Of a stretch of DNA of 64,000 nt, positions 43,683 to 52,543 are shown one piece after another. Made by a program: the position numbers and the translations under genes. The notes beneath the pieces are model-generated. The model had not been told where the DNA came from. It was given only the letters and a program-made list of their open reading frames with translations, and did no database searches. Within the stretch, counting starts at the first letter, position 1, and every line of letters starts with the position of its first letter. Source of the stretch: Saccharibacillus endophyticus (GTDB lineage Bacteria; Bacillota; Bacilli; Paenibacillales; Paenibacillaceae); assembly GCF_013185185.1 (NCBI RefSeq), contig NZ_JAAZWE010000002.1:1057595-1121594 (forward strand). Reading direction: 5' to 3'.

Positions 43683-44819
43683 TTACAGCCCTTTGGACGC
43701 TTTGTACGCGCTGCCGATGCGGTCGGCTGCCTGAACGGCCGCCGCCACCTCTTCTACCGTAACCGGGAAAGGCATGGAGTGAATCGACTCTTCCGGGATG
43801 CAGGCTTTTTCCGCGACTTCTTGCAGTTCTTCGGCCGTCATCGACTCTACGCCGATATCCGCCAAGCAGACAGGAAGTCCCACGGCGAGGCAGAAGTCCA
43901 TCACTTGGTTCAATTCTTCGGTCGGCGCGTTTTCGAGCACCAACTGCGCGATCGTGCCGAACGCCACTTTTTCGCCGTGGAAGTAGTGGTGCGTGCCTTC
44001 CAGCGCCGTCAATCCGTCATGGATCGCGTGGGCAGCCGCCAGACCGCCGCTTTCGAATCCGAGTCCCGACAGCAGGATATTCGTTTCGACGATGTTTTCC
44101 AGCGCTTGGGTCACGACGTTCGCGTCGCAAGCCGCTTTCGCTTTGACGCCGTCGCGCAGAAGCATCTCGTAACACAGCGTCGCGAGCGCCATCGCCGCGT
44201 TCGTGCCGAATGCCGGAGCCGTCAATCCTTCGCGGACGCCGCTCGGCAGTCCTGCGTTGACGCGGGAATAAGAACGGGACGTGGCGCGCGCTTCGAAGTA
44301 CGTGGACAGCGCGTCGCCCATGCCGGACACGAGGAATCTCGTCGGCGCGTTGGCGATGACGGTCGTGTCGACCAGCACCACGCTAGGGCTTTGCTTGAAG
44401 TAAGCGTAATCGTCGAACGCGCCTTCCGGCGTGTACAATACCGCCGAGTGGCTGGTCGGCGCGTCGGTCGCGGCGATCGTCGGGCAGATGATCAAAGCTT
44501 CGCCTTTCGCCACGCATTTGGCCGCGTCGATCGCTTTGCCTCCGCCGAGGCCCACGATGCAGTCGCAGTTGTTGTCCGCCGCGATCTGCTCGAGGCGCGC
44601 GACTTCCTGACGGGAACATTCGCCCATAAAACCGCTTTCAACGAAAGTGACTCCGAATTTTTCGGAAGTGGCATCGAGCTTGGCTTTGACGCGTGCCGCG
44701 TCGTCCGGATGGGCGATCAGCAGGGCCGATTTGCCGAAAGAAGCGACGAAGTAACCGAGGTTGAGCAGTTCGTTTTCGCCTTGCACGTATTTCGATGGGC
44801 TGATAAAAGCTTTTCTCAT
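43683..44819 (-). CDS. gldA: Glycerol dehydrogenase
   Basis: A 378-aa NAD-dependent iron-type dehydrogenase that oxidises glycerol to dihydroxyacetone. Signatures: RKAFISPSKYVQGENEL at the start, CIVGLGGGKAIDAAK (NAD pyrophosphate site), PTIAATDAPTSHSAVLY, Zn ligands in GMGDALSTYFEA (Asp), AAAHAIHDGL and FHGEKVAFG (His). GGAGG lies 13 bases before ATG. Together with dhaKL it forms an oxidative glycerol route to DHAP, and the divergent PocR-AraC gene probably regulates it. Confidence 0.95.
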   Translation of the reverse strand: MRKAFISPSKYVQGENELLNLGYFVASFGKSALLIAHPDDAARVKAKLDATSEKFGVTFVESGFMGECSRQEVARLEQIAADNNCDCIVGLGGGKAIDAAKCVAKGEALIICPTIAATDAPTSHSAVLYTPEGAFDDYAYFKQSPSVVLVDTTVIANAPTRFLVSGMGDALSTYFEARATSRSYSRVNAGLPSGVREGLTAPAFGTNAAMALATLCYEMLLRDGVKAKAACDANVVTQALENIVETNILLSGLGFESGGLAAAHAIHDGLTALEGTHHYFHGEKVAFGTIAQLVLENAPTEELNQVMDFCLAVGLPVCLADIGVESMTAEELQEVAEKACIPEESIHSMPFPVTVEEVAAAVQAADRIGSAYKASKGL

Positions 44820-44922
44820 AAGAAAGACCTCCGTATATAGGAAATGGATGATGCGATCAAAGTGTCATTAACCGTCTTGGCGGCGCTTTCTTCCATCATA
44901 AGCTACAAATTTTAAGTTTACA

Positions 44923-44950
44923 TTGGACTTTTTAAGCAATATATTATAAT
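44923..44950 (+). promoter_or_regulatory. Promoter of the PocR-AraC gene
   Basis: TTGGAC and TATAAT with 16-base spacing, in the 249-base divergent region shared with gldA. Confidence 0.6.
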
Positions 44951-45068
44951 TTGCAATCGTAATTTGATGTCCTCCCGCGAACGAATGGTATCTTTTTGTC
45001 ATCGCTTACATCCATTTTTTACGATTCGGCAAGCAACTCCTATCCTATTTCCGAAAGAAGGAATGCTC

Positions 45069-46094
45069 GTGATCGGCGAACATCTCGGCATCCAGAATAT
45101 ATTCGACCTGCAAAAATGGGAACGTCTTCAAGACTCCCTGGCCTCCGTCACCAAACTCGCGATCCTGACCGTCGATTACAAAGGAAACGCGGTGACCGGC
45201 CATAGCGGCTGCCAATCGTTTTGCCGGGCGGTGAGACAGGACGAAGACCTGCTGCCCTACTGCCAAAAATGCGACTCGCGCGGCGGGTTGGAAGCGGTCC
45301 GCTCGAACAAGCCGTACATTTACCTTTGCCATTACAACATTATCGATATCGCCGTGCCGGTCATTATCGACGACAAGTACGTGGGCGCCGTCATGGCGGG
45401 GCAGGTGCGTCTGTCCGATCCTTCCGGAGCGGCCGAACTGGAGCAAATCCTGACCTCGAAAAACAAAAAGCTGTACAGCGAAAAATGGGAAAAGCTCAAA
45501 GACCATTACGCCGACCTGCCCGTCATGTCGTATCAGGAAATCGTCAAAATCTCCGATATGCTGTCGCTGCTGTGCAGTTATATCGTGGAAGAAGCGCTCA
45601 ACAAAAACTTGATCGCCGAAATGTTCGAAAAAGCGTCCGCATCGGGCTCGACTCCGCGTTTGTCCGACATTTTGCCGGGCTACGCCATGCAGAACCTGGA
45701 GATCGCCCGCAAAGAAATGACGCATATCCTCGCCGGCGCCCATACGGATGCGGACGAAGCCGAGCGCTGCGACAATCCCGTGCTCAAGCCCGCGTTCGAC
45801 TATCTGCACGCGCACAAAAGCGAGTCCGTCCCGCTCAAAAAAATGGCCGAGCTGTGCCATATCAGCCCAAGCTATTTCAGCCGCCTGTTCGCCAAAGAAA
45901 CCGGGGAAAGCTATTCGGGCTACACGGCGCGGCTGAAGATCGAATGGGCCAAGCGCCTGCTCGAGAACACGGATATGCCGATCGCGGTAATCAGCGGCGA
46001 ATTGGGCTTCAACGAGCCGGGCTACTTTATCAAAACGTTCAAAAAACACGAAGAACTTACGCCGGCCGTTTACCGGAAATACTACAAATCATAG
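45069..46094 (+). CDS. AraC-family regulator with PocR sensory domain
   Basis: A 341-aa activator. The N-terminal PocR domain (about 15-160) has its typical Cys-rich pattern CQSFCRAV ... PYCQKCDSRG ... YLCHYNIIDIAVPVI; PocR domains bind small polyols or related compounds such as propanediol, glycerol or DHA. The C-terminal AraC domain (about 240-341) has two helix-turn-helices (KKMAELCHISPSYFSRLF and IAVISGELGFNEPGYFIKTF). Divergent from gldA-dhaKL, hence the likely regulator. I choose GTG at 45069, six bases after AAGAAGGA; the ATG at 45063 directly abuts that site. Confidence 0.87.
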   Translation: MIGEHLGIQNIFDLQKWERLQDSLASVTKLAILTVDYKGNAVTGHSGCQSFCRAVRQDEDLLPYCQKCDSRGGLEAVRSNKPYIYLCHYNIIDIAVPVIIDDKYVGAVMAGQVRLSDPSGAAELEQILTSKNKKLYSEKWEKLKDHYADLPVMSYQEIVKISDMLSLLCSYIVEEALNKNLIAEMFEKASASGSTPRLSDILPGYAMQNLEIARKEMTHILAGAHTDADEAERCDNPVLKPAFDYLHAHKSESVPLKKMAELCHISPSYFSRLFAKETGESYSGYTARLKIEWAKRLLENTDMPIAVISGELGFNEPGYFIKTFKKHEELTPAVYRKYYKS

Positions 46095-46186
46095 GTTGAA
46101 AAAGGAAACCGTTCGCATGGAACAGCGCAATTAACCCCCTTCTTTACCACTCTTTACCTCTCTAAAGCGATTTCGCAAAAAAAGTT

Positions 46187-46215
46187 TTGAAACGCTTACA
46201 AATCTGTGTTAGACT
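46187..46215 (+). promoter_or_regulatory. Promoter of the esterase gene with cre-like site
   Basis: TTGAAA and TAGACT with 17-base spacing. TTGAAACGCTTACA (46187-46200) matches the catabolite-response consensus at 12 of 14 positions and covers the -35, which would allow CcpA repression. Confidence 0.65.
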
Positions 46216-46228
46216 ACGACTGCGAACA

Positions 46229-46293
46229 GGAACGTGACCTTTTTTCGGGCGTAACCTAAGCTGATGCCTTGTGCATCGGTTTAGGTTTTTTTT
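46229..46293 (+). promoter_or_regulatory. BglG/LicT-type antiterminator (RAT) overlapping a leader terminator
   Basis: Bases 46229-46256 read GG-AAC-GT-GA-CC-loop-GG-GC-GTAA-CC. This matches base for base the layout of ribonucleic antiterminators bound by LicT/SacT/BglG (GG-N3-GU-UA-stem-loop-GC-AAAA-CC), including the lower GG/CC clamp and the GU/GC pair. Its last four bases, AACC, are also the first of an unbroken 15-bp terminator hairpin (46253-46287) with a five-base loop and eight T. The two structures are mutually exclusive. The element lies a few bases after the expected transcription start. Confidence 0.75.
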
Positions 46294-46355
46294 ATGCCTC
46301 AAGGGGGTTGCGCGCCTTCCGCCATACGCAAAACGATCTCAAGGAGGGGTTCTTG

Positions 46356-48122
46356 ATGAAACCGAAAAAATGGGGATCTTTGCTGCTTGCGTCCACGCTT
46401 GCGGCCGGAGTGTTAAGCGTTTACGGTGTACCGCAGACGTCGTTTGCTGCTACAACTTCTAATCCTGCAACGCAGACCGTACAGGCCGGGGCTTTCTCCC
46501 CGCAAACGCTCCAAACGACGCAATTCGGCCAGGTGCAAGGCTACCATGACGAAACCAACCGCGCGCTGATCTGGCAAGGGGTTCCTTACGCGGCGTCGAC
46601 GGCAGGCGAGCAGCGCTGGAAAGCGCCTTCCGATCCGCAGCCGTGGAGCGGCGTATTGGATGCGACCAAACCGGGCGACATCGCGATCCAGGCTTCCGGG
46701 GCCGATATCGTCGGTACCGAAAATGCGTTAAACCTGGATATCTACCGTCCGGACAACGCGAAAGACAAGCTTCCGGTCATCGTCTACATACACGGGGGCA
46801 ACAACCAGACCGGCAAATCGACCGAGATCACGGGCAGCTCGATGGTCAACGACACGAACGCGATCTTCGTTTCCGTCAACTACCGTCTCGGACCGCTCGG
46901 CTTCAATCCGCTTCCGGCGCTGAAGACCGGAACCGACGAAGAGAACTCCGGCAATTACGCCCTGCTCGACATCGCCAAATCGCTGGATTGGATCAAAGCC
47001 AATATCGGACAGTTCGGCGGCGACGCCGATAACGTGACCGTAGCCGGCTTCTCCGCAGGCGGACGCGACGTGATGGCGATGTTGATCTCCCCGATCTTCG
47101 AAGGCAAATTCGACAAAGCGATCTCGTTCAGCGGCGGCATGACGGTGTCCGACGAAGAGGCCAGCGCCGCGACGTTCGCCAAAGCGATTGCTCCGCTCGC
47201 GGTTGCCGACGGCAAAAAAGCGACGGAAAAAGAAGCGTACGACTGGCTGCTGACAACCGGCTCCGACGTGCGCGACTACCTCTACTCGATCCCGGCCGAC
47301 AAGCTGTCCAAGCTGATGGGCAACGCCGGTATCCGCATGAGCGTGTTCCCGCATCTGTACGCGGACGGAACGGTTCTGCCGTCGGACGGCTTCGACACGA
47401 AAAATTACAACGACGTGCCCCTGCTGATGCTGACGGGCGCCGACGAGTTTTCCCTGTTCGGACGCTTCGATTCCTACTTCGCGAAGAACATCGCGGACGG
47501 TTCGATCAACACGGACGCGAACGTCATCGCCAAGTACAACTTCATCAACAAATACGGCGGCGAGCTGTACAGCCTGTTCAACGTGGAAGATTCCGCGCAA
47601 AAAATGTACGGCAGCTACGGCGCGGACATTTACGGCATGCGAATCGACTTCGGCAGCGACGCCTATGTAGCCGGCAGCGCGATGAGTCCGCTGGGCGCGT
47701 TCCACGGCGTATTCGTACCGCTGCTGTCGCCGGACAACGCCAACTACGACTCGGTGATCGGCAGCGCGTATGATCTGCCGGGCGCGGTCGATTTGGGCAA
47801 AACGTTCCGCAAGTATATCTCGAACTTCGTGCATAACGGAGATCCGAACGGAAGCGGCCTGGCCGAATGGAAAACGTGGACGCCGCAAGCTTCGTTGAAC
47901 GGCGAGTCCACGCTGATCCTGGACGCCAATCGCCGCAAAGCGATCGCTTACGCGTCTTCGCCGGAATTCACGTACGACCAAGTGCTCGCCGCCATGCGCG
48001 CCGATCGCACCGTCTCTGAAGCCGACAAAGCCGAGCTGATCTCCAAGGTGCTGAACGGCCGCTGGTTCAGCGGCAAGCTGGACCAAAGCTTCGGCAATGC
48101 TTCGATGTGGGTACAGCGTTAA
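46356..48122 (+). CDS. Secreted type-B carboxylesterase
   Basis: A 588-aa exported esterase of the PnbA/cholinesterase superfamily. Signal peptide to about residue 33 (QTSFAA). Family motifs: WQGVPYAAS, ALNLDIYRP, VIVYIHGGNNQTGK (oxyanion hole), nucleophile Ser233 in GFSAGG, and the acid and His further on (TGADEFSLFG; GAFHGVFVP). It would hydrolyse esters outside the cell, for example acetylated sugars or plant polymers. AAGGAGGGG precedes ATG at 46356; the longer frame begins inside the leader terminator and is not real. Control by a sugar-type antiterminator suggests a role with carbohydrates. Confidence 0.88.
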   Translation: MKPKKWGSLLLASTLAAGVLSVYGVPQTSFAATTSNPATQTVQAGAFSPQTLQTTQFGQVQGYHDETNRALIWQGVPYAASTAGEQRWKAPSDPQPWSGVLDATKPGDIAIQASGADIVGTENALNLDIYRPDNAKDKLPVIVYIHGGNNQTGKSTEITGSSMVNDTNAIFVSVNYRLGPLGFNPLPALKTGTDEENSGNYALLDIAKSLDWIKANIGQFGGDADNVTVAGFSAGGRDVMAMLISPIFEGKFDKAISFSGGMTVSDEEASAATFAKAIAPLAVADGKKATEKEAYDWLLTTGSDVRDYLYSIPADKLSKLMGNAGIRMSVFPHLYADGTVLPSDGFDTKNYNDVPLLMLTGADEFSLFGRFDSYFAKNIADGSINTDANVIAKYNFINKYGGELYSLFNVEDSAQKMYGSYGADIYGMRIDFGSDAYVAGSAMSPLGAFHGVFVPLLSPDNANYDSVIGSAYDLPGAVDLGKTFRKYISNFVHNGDPNGSGLAEWKTWTPQASLNGESTLILDANRRKAIAYASSPEFTYDQVLAAMRADRTVSEADKAELISKVLNGRWFSGKLDQSFGNASMWVQR

Positions 48123-48310
48123 ACTCCTCAAGGACTTACACGCCGCCGAAGCAATTCGAGAGATCGGTTCGAAAAAGCAGTTGAATAAAGCGATTCGCAG
48201 GAGCGGTCCGACAAAAGAGTGAATCGAACATTTTGATGAAGTGATTTAGCAGGACCCATCGATTGAAGCAAAAAAACAATCGGTGAAATGCTTCGTATAC
48301 AGCTTGCCGC

Positions 48311-48346
48311 GGCAAAAGGCTGTCGAGATTTCGACAGCCTTTTGCC
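48311..48346 (+). terminator. Intrinsic terminator of esterase gene
   Basis: Perfect 16-bp stem GGCAAAAGGCTGTCGA/TCGACAGCCTTTTGCC with a four-base loop. Confidence 0.8.
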
Positions 48347-48428
48347 TATTTCCCGTCTAAAATATGCAGCGGGAGAATAGCTCATTATTCTTTTTCGTTT
48401 AGTAATCTTGTTTTAGGTTATAATATAA

Positions 48429-48445
48429 TGATCGTTCTATCTATA
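48429..48445. promoter_or_regulatory. Candidate TetR operator, copy 1
   Basis: TGATCGTTCTATCTA upstream of the TetR gene shares CGTTCTATCTA with the site at 49068-49083 before the MFS gene, consistent with autoregulation and control of the transporter. Confidence 0.6.
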
Positions 48446-48459
48446 AAGGAGGTTACGTA

Positions 48460-49014
48460 TTGAGTACCAAAAAAGAAGACCTGCTTCATATGGCGGAAAT
48501 CCTTTTTTACGATCACGGCTTTCATTCGATCGGCCTGAAAAAAATCGTGAACGAGTCCAATATCGCAATGATGACGTTGTACAACCATTTCGCTTCGAAA
48601 GACGAACTCGTGATCGAAGTGTTGAAACGGCGCGAAGAACGGTACATGGAACATCTGGCTTTTTTCGCTACGTATCTCAAGGATCACGGCGAAGGTTCCG
48701 AACGCGATTCCGCATTCGTTCGCATCGCCTCCGCTCATGCCCGCTGGTTGACCGACCATTCGGCGAAAGGCTGCCTTTTCCTGCGTGCCAAAGAAGAATA
48801 CGGAGCGCAACACGATCATCCGGTCGTCACGCTGGCGGACGGTCACAAGCGGCTGCTGCGCGAATTCGTTCAAGCCTCCGACCCTGCGCGCTCCGCCGAA
48901 GAAGCGCTTCGGCTGTGTCTGCTGATGGAAGGCGCGACGGCGCTCGCCGAGAGCGAAGAAGGGCCGCTTGTCGCCCGCGAAATGATCGTTATGGCCGAGA
49001 TTTTGTTTGCCTGA
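48460..49014 (+). CDS. TetR/AcrR-family repressor
   Basis: A 184-aa regulator. The N-terminal HTH is typical (MAEILFYDHGFHSIGLKKIV, then MTLYNHFASKDELV). The C-terminal domain (about 75-184) would bind a hydrophobic ligand. Start is TTG at 48460, seven bases after AAAGGAGG. The same 11-base motif lies before this gene and before the MFS gene downstream, so it probably represses both until the exporter substrate appears. Confidence 0.88.
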   Translation: MSTKKEDLLHMAEILFYDHGFHSIGLKKIVNESNIAMMTLYNHFASKDELVIEVLKRREERYMEHLAFFATYLKDHGEGSERDSAFVRIASAHARWLTDHSAKGCLFLRAKEEYGAQHDHPVVTLADGHKRLLREFVQASDPARSAEEALRLCLLMEGATALAESEEGPLVAREMIVMAEILFA

Positions 49015-49067
49015 GCCGAACGCAGGAGCCGTTTTCGAGTCCTGCTTTTCTTTCTTATTTAAATATA

Positions 49068-49083
49068 GTGAACGTTCTATCTA
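49068..49083. promoter_or_regulatory. Candidate TetR operator, copy 2
   Basis: TGAACGTTCTATCTA, 29 bases before the MFS start codon, shared with the site upstream of the TetR gene. Confidence 0.6.
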
Positions 49084-49111
49084 AAATCGCTATAAGAAAA
49101 GAGGAACTTTC

Positions 49112-50224
49112 ATGAAATCGATACTTCTGCCCGGTATGGCTTTGATTGCGGTTTGTTATGCTTTTGCCCGTTTCGCTTTCGGCCTGTTCCTGCCTTCGAT
49201 TTCGGAAGAATTCGGACTCGACGGCGTTTCGTCGGGAGTCGTTCAATCCGTCAGCTATGCCGCTTACGCGACCGGCCTGCTTTCGTCTTCGTTCATGCTG
49301 CGACGTGCGGGCCTCCGCCGGACGCTGCTATCGACGGCTCTGCTGACCGCCGCGGGACTTGCCGGGCTGGCACTCTCTCCCGGCTCGTACGGATTGGCGG
49401 CGGCTTTGTTCGCGGCGGGAATCGGCACCGGCTGGGTGTCGCCCGCTCTCGGGCATCTGGTCGGCAGGACCGTTCCAAACGAGCGCAAAGACGCCATCAA
49501 TGCCCGGATCAACAGCGGAACCAGCCTGGGACTCGTGTTTTCCGCGCCTGCGGCTTGGCTGTTGGCCCAAAATTGGCGCGGTGCCTATGCCTCGTTCGCG
49601 GCGATCGCCCTGCTTGTCGCTTTGATCCTTTGGAAAACCGTACCGGCCGATTCGGACGAACATCCGGGCAAAACCGATCTTCGGGGCGAAATCCGCAAAT
49701 CGGGCGGACTGATCCCGGCGGCGCTGCTGACGGGCGCCGGATCCGCCGTATATTGGACCTACTTCATGAGCCGTCTGCAAACGGAACAAGGCGTATCCGA
49801 CGCGGCGGCGGCTTTGTACTGGATCGTGATTGGCGCGGCCGGAATCGCGGGCGGATGCAGCTCGCTCGCCTCGCGGGCATTCGGGCTGCGACGCGCTTAT
49901 GTCGTCGGCGTCCTCTGCCTGGCCGCTTCGATCGCGGCCGTTCCTTTGCCGTTTCCCGTTTCTTCGATTTTGTCCGCGACGCTGTTCGGAGCTTCTTATA
50001 TCTTCGTGACCGGATTGTTCATTATCTGGGCCACCCGCCGCTCGCCGGCCGGCGCCGCGCAGATCAGTCTGGCTTTTTTGGCGCTCGGGATCGGCCAGTT
50101 CGCCGGTTCTTTCCTGAGCGGCAGCTTGATCGAATTCGCAGGCTACGATGCCGCTTTCCTGATTTTCGCCCTGATCGCTTCGGCCGCTTTGACGGCGCTG
50201 CCCCGATCGGCCGACGAACGGTAA
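49112..50224 (+). CDS. MFS transporter
   Basis: A 370-aa major facilitator with about 11-12 helices. The first half begins LLPGMALIAVCYAFARFAFGLFLPSISEEF and includes the loop-2/3 basic motif LRRAGLRRTLL. The second half ends with ALGIGQFAGSFLSGSLIEFAGYDAAFLI. The pattern fits drug or metabolite efflux. It is 97 bases downstream of a TetR gene and shares its operator motif, so substrate-induced export is likely. The substrate is not predictable. Confidence 0.87.
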   Translation: MKSILLPGMALIAVCYAFARFAFGLFLPSISEEFGLDGVSSGVVQSVSYAAYATGLLSSSFMLRRAGLRRTLLSTALLTAAGLAGLALSPGSYGLAAALFAAGIGTGWVSPALGHLVGRTVPNERKDAINARINSGTSLGLVFSAPAAWLLAQNWRGAYASFAAIALLVALILWKTVPADSDEHPGKTDLRGEIRKSGGLIPAALLTGAGSAVYWTYFMSRLQTEQGVSDAAAALYWIVIGAAGIAGGCSSLASRAFGLRRAYVVGVLCLAASIAAVPLPFPVSSILSATLFGASYIFVTGLFIIWATRRSPAGAAQISLAFLALGIGQFAGSFLSGSLIEFAGYDAAFLIFALIASAALTALPRSADER

Positions 50225-50336
50225 TCCTTTTGGCCGACGGAGTCATCTCGGACCGAACGATCATCGATATCTTTTGTTTGTCCGGTTACTCTTCCGCTTC
50301 AATGATGGATAGCGGCCTCTGCATGACTCCGTTCGT

Positions 50337-51011
50337 TTAGAGGATCGCGGCTTTGCTCGCTTGAACGACCTCCAGCCAGCGTTTTGCCAGCAGACCGTGT
50401 CCTGCCGTCGTCGGATGCACGCCGTCCCAGATCCAATATGAGGCGGGGGCGGTTTGACAGGCTTGGTCAAATGCGTCTTGCAGCGGCACAAATGTGGCGC
50501 CGAATTGTTGCGCGAGACGTCGGACGGCTTCGGAGCAAGCATCTGCTGCCGCTCTCCAGGCTTGCCAATCGGAGTCGGTGTGACCGCCCGGAAGGATGAA
50601 CGGTTCGCATAAGACGAGTTTGGCTTCAGGCAGGTCGCTATGCGTACGTTCCAGCAAACGACGATAGCCTTGTTCGTATCCGGTCGGATCGAAGCCGCCG
50701 GGTTCCGCGATCGACATCAGAATATCGTTCACGCCGACCAGGATGCTGATGGTGTCCGGCGCAAGTTCGACGGCGTCTTCCTGCCATCGCGCTTCGAGAT
50801 CGCTCACGCGGTTGCCGCTGATGCCGCGATTGATGAACCCGGGCTGTTTGGCTGCGAGTTTCAGCCCCAGTTCCGCGGCGATCCAGAAGGCGTAGCCGTG
50901 CCCCAAAATATGATTAGGGTCCGTATCGCGTCCGCGATTGCCGTCCGTGATGGAGTCCCCTTGAAATAAAATCCTGCGTTGCGCGTATTGTTGTTCCGAA
51001 CCTTCGTTCAT
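50337..51011 (-). CDS. SGNH/GDSL hydrolase
   Basis: A 224-aa cytosolic esterase of the SGNH fold. Block I is LFQGDSITDGNR with the nucleophile Ser, block II has NRGISGNRVSDLEARW, block III ILVGVNDIL with the oxyanion Asn, and block V WDGVHPTTAGHGLLAKRW with Asp and His. Such enzymes deacetylate sugars or lysophospholipids; Paenibacillus homologues are often carbohydrate deacetylases. ATG at 51011 follows GAGGAGAG. Confidence 0.88.
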   Translation of the reverse strand: MNEGSEQQYAQRRILFQGDSITDGNRGRDTDPNHILGHGYAFWIAAELGLKLAAKQPGFINRGISGNRVSDLEARWQEDAVELAPDTISILVGVNDILMSIAEPGGFDPTGYEQGYRRLLERTHSDLPEAKLVLCEPFILPGGHTDSDWQAWRAAADACSEAVRRLAQQFGATFVPLQDAFDQACQTAPASYWIWDGVHPTTAGHGLLAKRWLEVVQASKAAIL

Positions 51012-51751
51012 GCTGCTCTCTCCTCTTCGAAAACGTTTCAATTGTAAACCCAACAAGTATTCGCTGTTTCTTGGCGTTTCTCCTGCACGCTTTGCGATCG
51101 GTCATCGGCTGCACAAAAAGCCTGCAGACAAATGGTGAGCAATAGACAAAACACCTAATCAGCAAACTTATTCCGTATCGAATCGCCAAGTTGCACTGAA
51201 TACAACATTAAGGCCAATAAACATCTATTTTGCTGATCCAAGTTGTAGGATTTGCAATAATATTCGCTAAATAGTACTCAAAAAGACCTTTCTTAATCCG
51301 AAATCTTGTATTTGCTGCAACTTCGGTTCAAATCCAGGACTTTTATGCGAAAAATGTTGTATGTTGTGCAAGATGATGTCACGGATCAGAGAGGCATGCA
51401 CCATATAATATTCCTCAAAGAAATTCCATCGCCTCGTTGTTCCTTTTTCCATCTTGCTTCTATCCTGCTTACTTCGCTTCGTTCAATACCTTCAGCTGCG
51501 CATGAACAACTCGTCGTCGATGCCCGGTTCAACCCGGCTGGCGAGTCCGCCTGCGGCGCGCAGCAAGCCTCGAATCTCGCCTTCGCTCGGCACGTTATTT
51601 TATACAGCGGCAAAATTCACTGTAAAGGTATTCAAACTTCCGCCACGCTTAAAAGCCCTGTGTTCCCCGTCAAGGGAATACAGGGCTTATTCGCTTCCAT
51701 GACCGAAAGTACGACAGCTCGCCTCATGGCCTCGATTCGTCTTTTCCTAAC
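51012..51751. other. Long intergenic region; possible gene remnant and repeats
   Basis: No intact gene is convincing. Between 51190 and 51400 there are imperfect repeats with TTGCA and ACAAC cores. At 51492-51593 the minus strand holds a 33-codon open stretch ending FMRS with normal codon use but no ribosome site, perhaps the tail of a lost gene. A terminator lies at 51653-51688. Confidence 0.4.
51653..51688 (-). terminator. Intrinsic terminator of the DUF4261 gene
   Basis: AAGCCCTGTGTTCCC/GGGAATACAGGGCTT with a six-base loop and one mismatch; T-rich on the minus strand. Confidence 0.75.
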
Positions 51752-52543
51752 CTAATAACCGATCTTGATCGATTGTCCTTCAACCGCAATCCCTTCCGAC
51801 AACTCGAGAGGCAGCTGCTGCTCCGCAGAAAACCCGATCGTCTCCCCGTCCTGCAATTTGGCATCGCAGTCCACGACATAGCCCGCGATATGGAAGGTAA
51901 GCTCGAACACATCGACGAGGTCGCGGTTAGAGCGCAGCACTTCAATCTCGTCATGGCCGAAACGGCGCAGCCCTACGGTATACGATGAAATGCCCTGTTC
52001 CTCTTCGTATAGCCCGACGAATACCCACAATTGAACCGGAAGTTCGCCTTCCTTGAGCAGCATCGCATTCTGGACGTACGCCTCCGCCGACATCACCATG
52101 GGGGACATATACATCGCAAGGGCCTGCTCCTGCTTCAACATGCTGCACAATACCTGCGTGAACAATACATGTCCGCCCAGCAAGTCCGACGCGCCGGAAA
52201 CGGACACGATAACGTGTGCCTGATAGCCTTCGATCGACTGCTCGGCTTCCGGCCAGAGCGGATTTACGCCGCAGCATTCTTCCACCGTACTGCCGGGAAG
52301 GGGAGCGCGTACGAGCGAGCAAGTCACGCGCAGGCCATCGGTTTCGAATATCAAGTTCCCGCGCTCCGGAAGGGCATCCGCCTCGATATCCCAATCGTTT
52401 TTCAAATTACGGATAAAACGCGGAAAATCGCATTCCGGTTCGCGCAGCAATACAAATCCAATAAGCGTCTGGCCTGCCTCGGCAGAACGTCGCTGTCGCT
52501 CCCTACGTATCCGTTCTTCTCCAGGTCGTTCGAACAGTTCCAT
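51752..52543 (-). CDS. DUF4261-domain protein
   Basis: A 263-aa soluble protein. The middle and C-terminal parts match my memory of DUF4261: HVIVSVSGASDLLGGHVLFTQV, YMSPMVMSAEAYVQNA, LPVQLWVFVGLYEEE and GLRRFGHDEIEV. Function is unknown; homologues occur next to other small orphan genes in Bacillales. ATG at 52543 follows AAAGGAGG by seven bases, while the longer frame starts without a site. Confidence 0.65.
   Translation of the reverse strand: MELFERPGEERIRRERQRRSAEAGQTLIGFVLLREPECDFPRFIRNLKNDWDIEADALPERGNLIFETDGLRVTCSLVRAPLPGSTVEECCGVNPLWPEAEQSIEGYQAHVIVSVSGASDLLGGHVLFTQVLCSMLKQEQALAMYMSPMVMSAEAYVQNAMLLKEGELPVQLWVFVGLYEEEQGISSYTVGLRRFGHDEIEVLRSNRDLVDVFELTFHIAGYVVDCDAKLQDGETIGFSAEQQLPLELSEGIAVEGQSIKIGY

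Larger units (their letters stand above)
48123..48459. other. Intergenic region with terminator and TetR promoter
   Basis: No gene seen. It holds the terminator at 48311-48346 and, at the right end, the operator and promoter region of the TetR gene. Confidence 0.6.

Noticed and set aside
41886..44840. Open frame of 984 codons on the plus strand
   Set aside because: Antisense to dhaKL and gldA, whose products have complete catalytic motifs; the long frame is a by-product of high GC at third positions.
46269..46355. Upstream extension of the carboxylesterase reading frame
   Set aside because: It begins inside the leader terminator and lacks a ribosome site; the ATG at 46356 has AAGGAGGGG and is followed by a signal peptide.
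51306..51755. 149-codon plus-strand ORF and the 61-codon minus-strand ORF at 51267-51452
   Set aside because: No ribosome site, odd composition, and overlap with repeats and a terminator.
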